In this document: one piece after another, positions 63,272-64,000 of the stretch
How the letters are laid out: each line of letters starts with the position of its first letter
Numbering within the stretch: the stretch's first letter is position 1
Assembly (NCBI GenBank): GCA_004557405.1
Contig: SFDZ01000006.1
Location: 1-64,000 of the forward strand
DNA length: 64,000 nt
From: Bacteroidales bacterium
GTDB taxonomy: Bacteria > Bacteroidota > Bacteroidia > Bacteroidales > Paludibacteraceae
Reading direction: 5' to 3'
Program-made: the position numbers and the translations under genes
Notes under the pieces: generated by a model
Database searches by the model: none
What the model was told of the DNA's origin: nothing
Seen by the model: the letters and a program-made list of their open reading frames with translations, nothing else

Positions 63272-64000
63272 ATGACAACCAAACGACTACTCCTGTGGAT
63301 AATGCTCCTCCCCGTATGCGCCTTGTCGGCAGCCGAATACACCTATGTGATGACCGACTACACGGCGCCATCGTTTACCACCACCGACAACCGTTTCGAG
63401 TTGAAATGCGCAAAAGGTTCGGGAATAAGTGCTCCCCAAGCCGGCGCCACCGACAAATTTGGTGACAAAGACATGCGCTACTATGCCGGCAACACGCTCA
63501 CTATCACATCTCTCGGCGAGGGCAACATCACACGCATCACTTTTGCCATATCGCGCAACGGGCATGCCAGCCTGACACAACCGACCGTTTCGACCGGAGC
63601 AATGGAAGCAACTCCGGACTACATCACACAAGACGGTCATCGTGCATGGGAATATAGTTGGAATGGTTGCGCCCACAGCATCACATTTACCATTGGCGAA
63701 TTGTGCACCTATGGTTACGAGTGTACCGAAAACAACAAATACGATGCGGGAACGCTCTTTTTCAAAGCCATCACCATCACTACCGACGAGACATCGGCTG
63801 TAGAACAGACTCCCGCCACACGTTTCGAAATGTTTGCTGCCGACGGGCACCTGAACATCATCGGTGTAGCCGATGGCACCATGGTGCATATCTACGACAT
63901 CACCGGCGCATACGTGCTGTCGGCGCCACTTGTCAACGGGCGTGTGCCCATCGCCACCCTGCATCGCGGCATTTACCTTGTGCGCACCGACAACCACACC
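63272..64000 (+). CDS. T9SS-secreted protein, 3' end cut by the window
   Basis: The frame is open from ATG 63272 to the last base (243 codons, no stop). The product starts with a signal peptide (MTTKRLLLWIMLLPVCALSA) and a beta-rich domain (about 20-175) of a type seen in secreted Bacteroidota proteins. From about residue 188 it enters a T9SS type A sorting domain (FEMFAADGHLNIIGVADG, VHIYDITGAYVLSA, ATLHRGIYLVRTDNHT). Only about a dozen residues should be missing. No catalytic motif is visible. It probably shares a transcript with the GNAT and TPR-like genes. Confidence 0.8.
   Translation, partial: MTTKRLLLWIMLLPVCALSAAEYTYVMTDYTAPSFTTTDNRFELKCAKGSGISAPQAGATDKFGDKDMRYYAGNTLTITSLGEGNITRITFAISRNGHASLTQPTVSTGAMEATPDYITQDGHRAWEYSWNGCAHSITFTIGELCTYGYECTENNKYDAGTLFFKAITITTDETSAVEQTPATRFEMFAADGHLNIIGVADGTMVHIYDITGAYVLSAPLVNGRVPIATLHRGIYLVRTDNHT

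Noticed and set aside
1..64000. tRNA, rRNA, CRISPR array, insertion sequence and prophage genes
   Set aside because: None was seen on reading both strands; intergenic gaps are too short or lack cloverleaf or repeat patterns. Small RNAs cannot be excluded.

Overview
The window is a 64 kb stretch of a Bacteroidota chromosome, most likely order Bacteroidales; the genus cannot be named from sequence alone. Several independent signs agree. Many genes start behind the Bacteroidota promoter pattern (-33 TTTG, 19-20 nt, -7 TAnnTTTG). There are secreted proteins with type IX secretion (T9SS) sorting tails and a T9SS plug-like protein. Lineage-typical families occur (DUF6242, DUF5606, DUF5103, glycine-lipid acyltransferases). 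Shine-Dalgarno sequences are weak or absent. No tRNA, rRNA, CRISPR array, insertion sequence or phage was seen.

Layout. Positions 1-4401 are the end of a defence locus: a 5'-truncated AAA/OLD-like ATPase, a small TOPRIM-like protein and a type III restriction (Res) helicase-nuclease, tightly packed and coupled by an ATGA overlap. The ATPase gene is visibly richer in A+T than the downstream core. Positions 4428-15752 are a long run of + strand genes: pnuC, sufCDS (no sufB adjacent), a glycine-lipid pair (glsA-glsB) plus a small membrane-anchored protein, ispH, an A+T-rich secreted orphan, pfkA, a DUF6242 lipoprotein and aroA. A frameshifted lipoprotein gene (minus strand, 15818-16172) fills the only gene-poor stretch, 15753-16314. 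It is followed by sufE, engB (minus), yidC and the glutamate synthase large subunit.

Positions 24116-32254 carry an M3 metallopeptidase lipoprotein, two T9SS cargo proteins (one with a G8 tract in its signal peptide) and two membrane proteins. Positions 32347-37239 form an apparent operon rsfS-ftsH-cdsA-psd-CPBP protease (ribosome hibernation, membrane proteolysis, phospholipid synthesis). Positions 37165-43805 (minus) carry ileS, a YeiH-type transporter, an acyltransferase and a flippase-like protein. A carboxynorspermidine/saccharopine dehydrogenase-type gene follows on the minus strand.

Positions 45384-48533 join a ResB-CcsA cytochrome c maturation pair to a triheme cytochrome c peroxidase, apparently a self-contained periplasmic peroxide-reducing module. 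After that come ddh (minus), a T9SS plug-family protein, another T9SS cargo protein, an endonuclease/exonuclease/phosphatase lipoprotein (minus), rluD and a PASTA protein (minus), and rpmH (52 aa, minus). The last part holds miaB, an MFS transporter, the Mrp/ApbC ATPase (minus), a DUF5606 protein, a pyruvate carboxylase B/oxaloacetate decarboxylase-alpha-like protein whose tail lacks the biotin lysine, a GNAT enzyme, a secreted TPR-like protein and a T9SS cargo gene cut by the window end.

Functions are inferred from motifs and family knowledge; no database search was possible.
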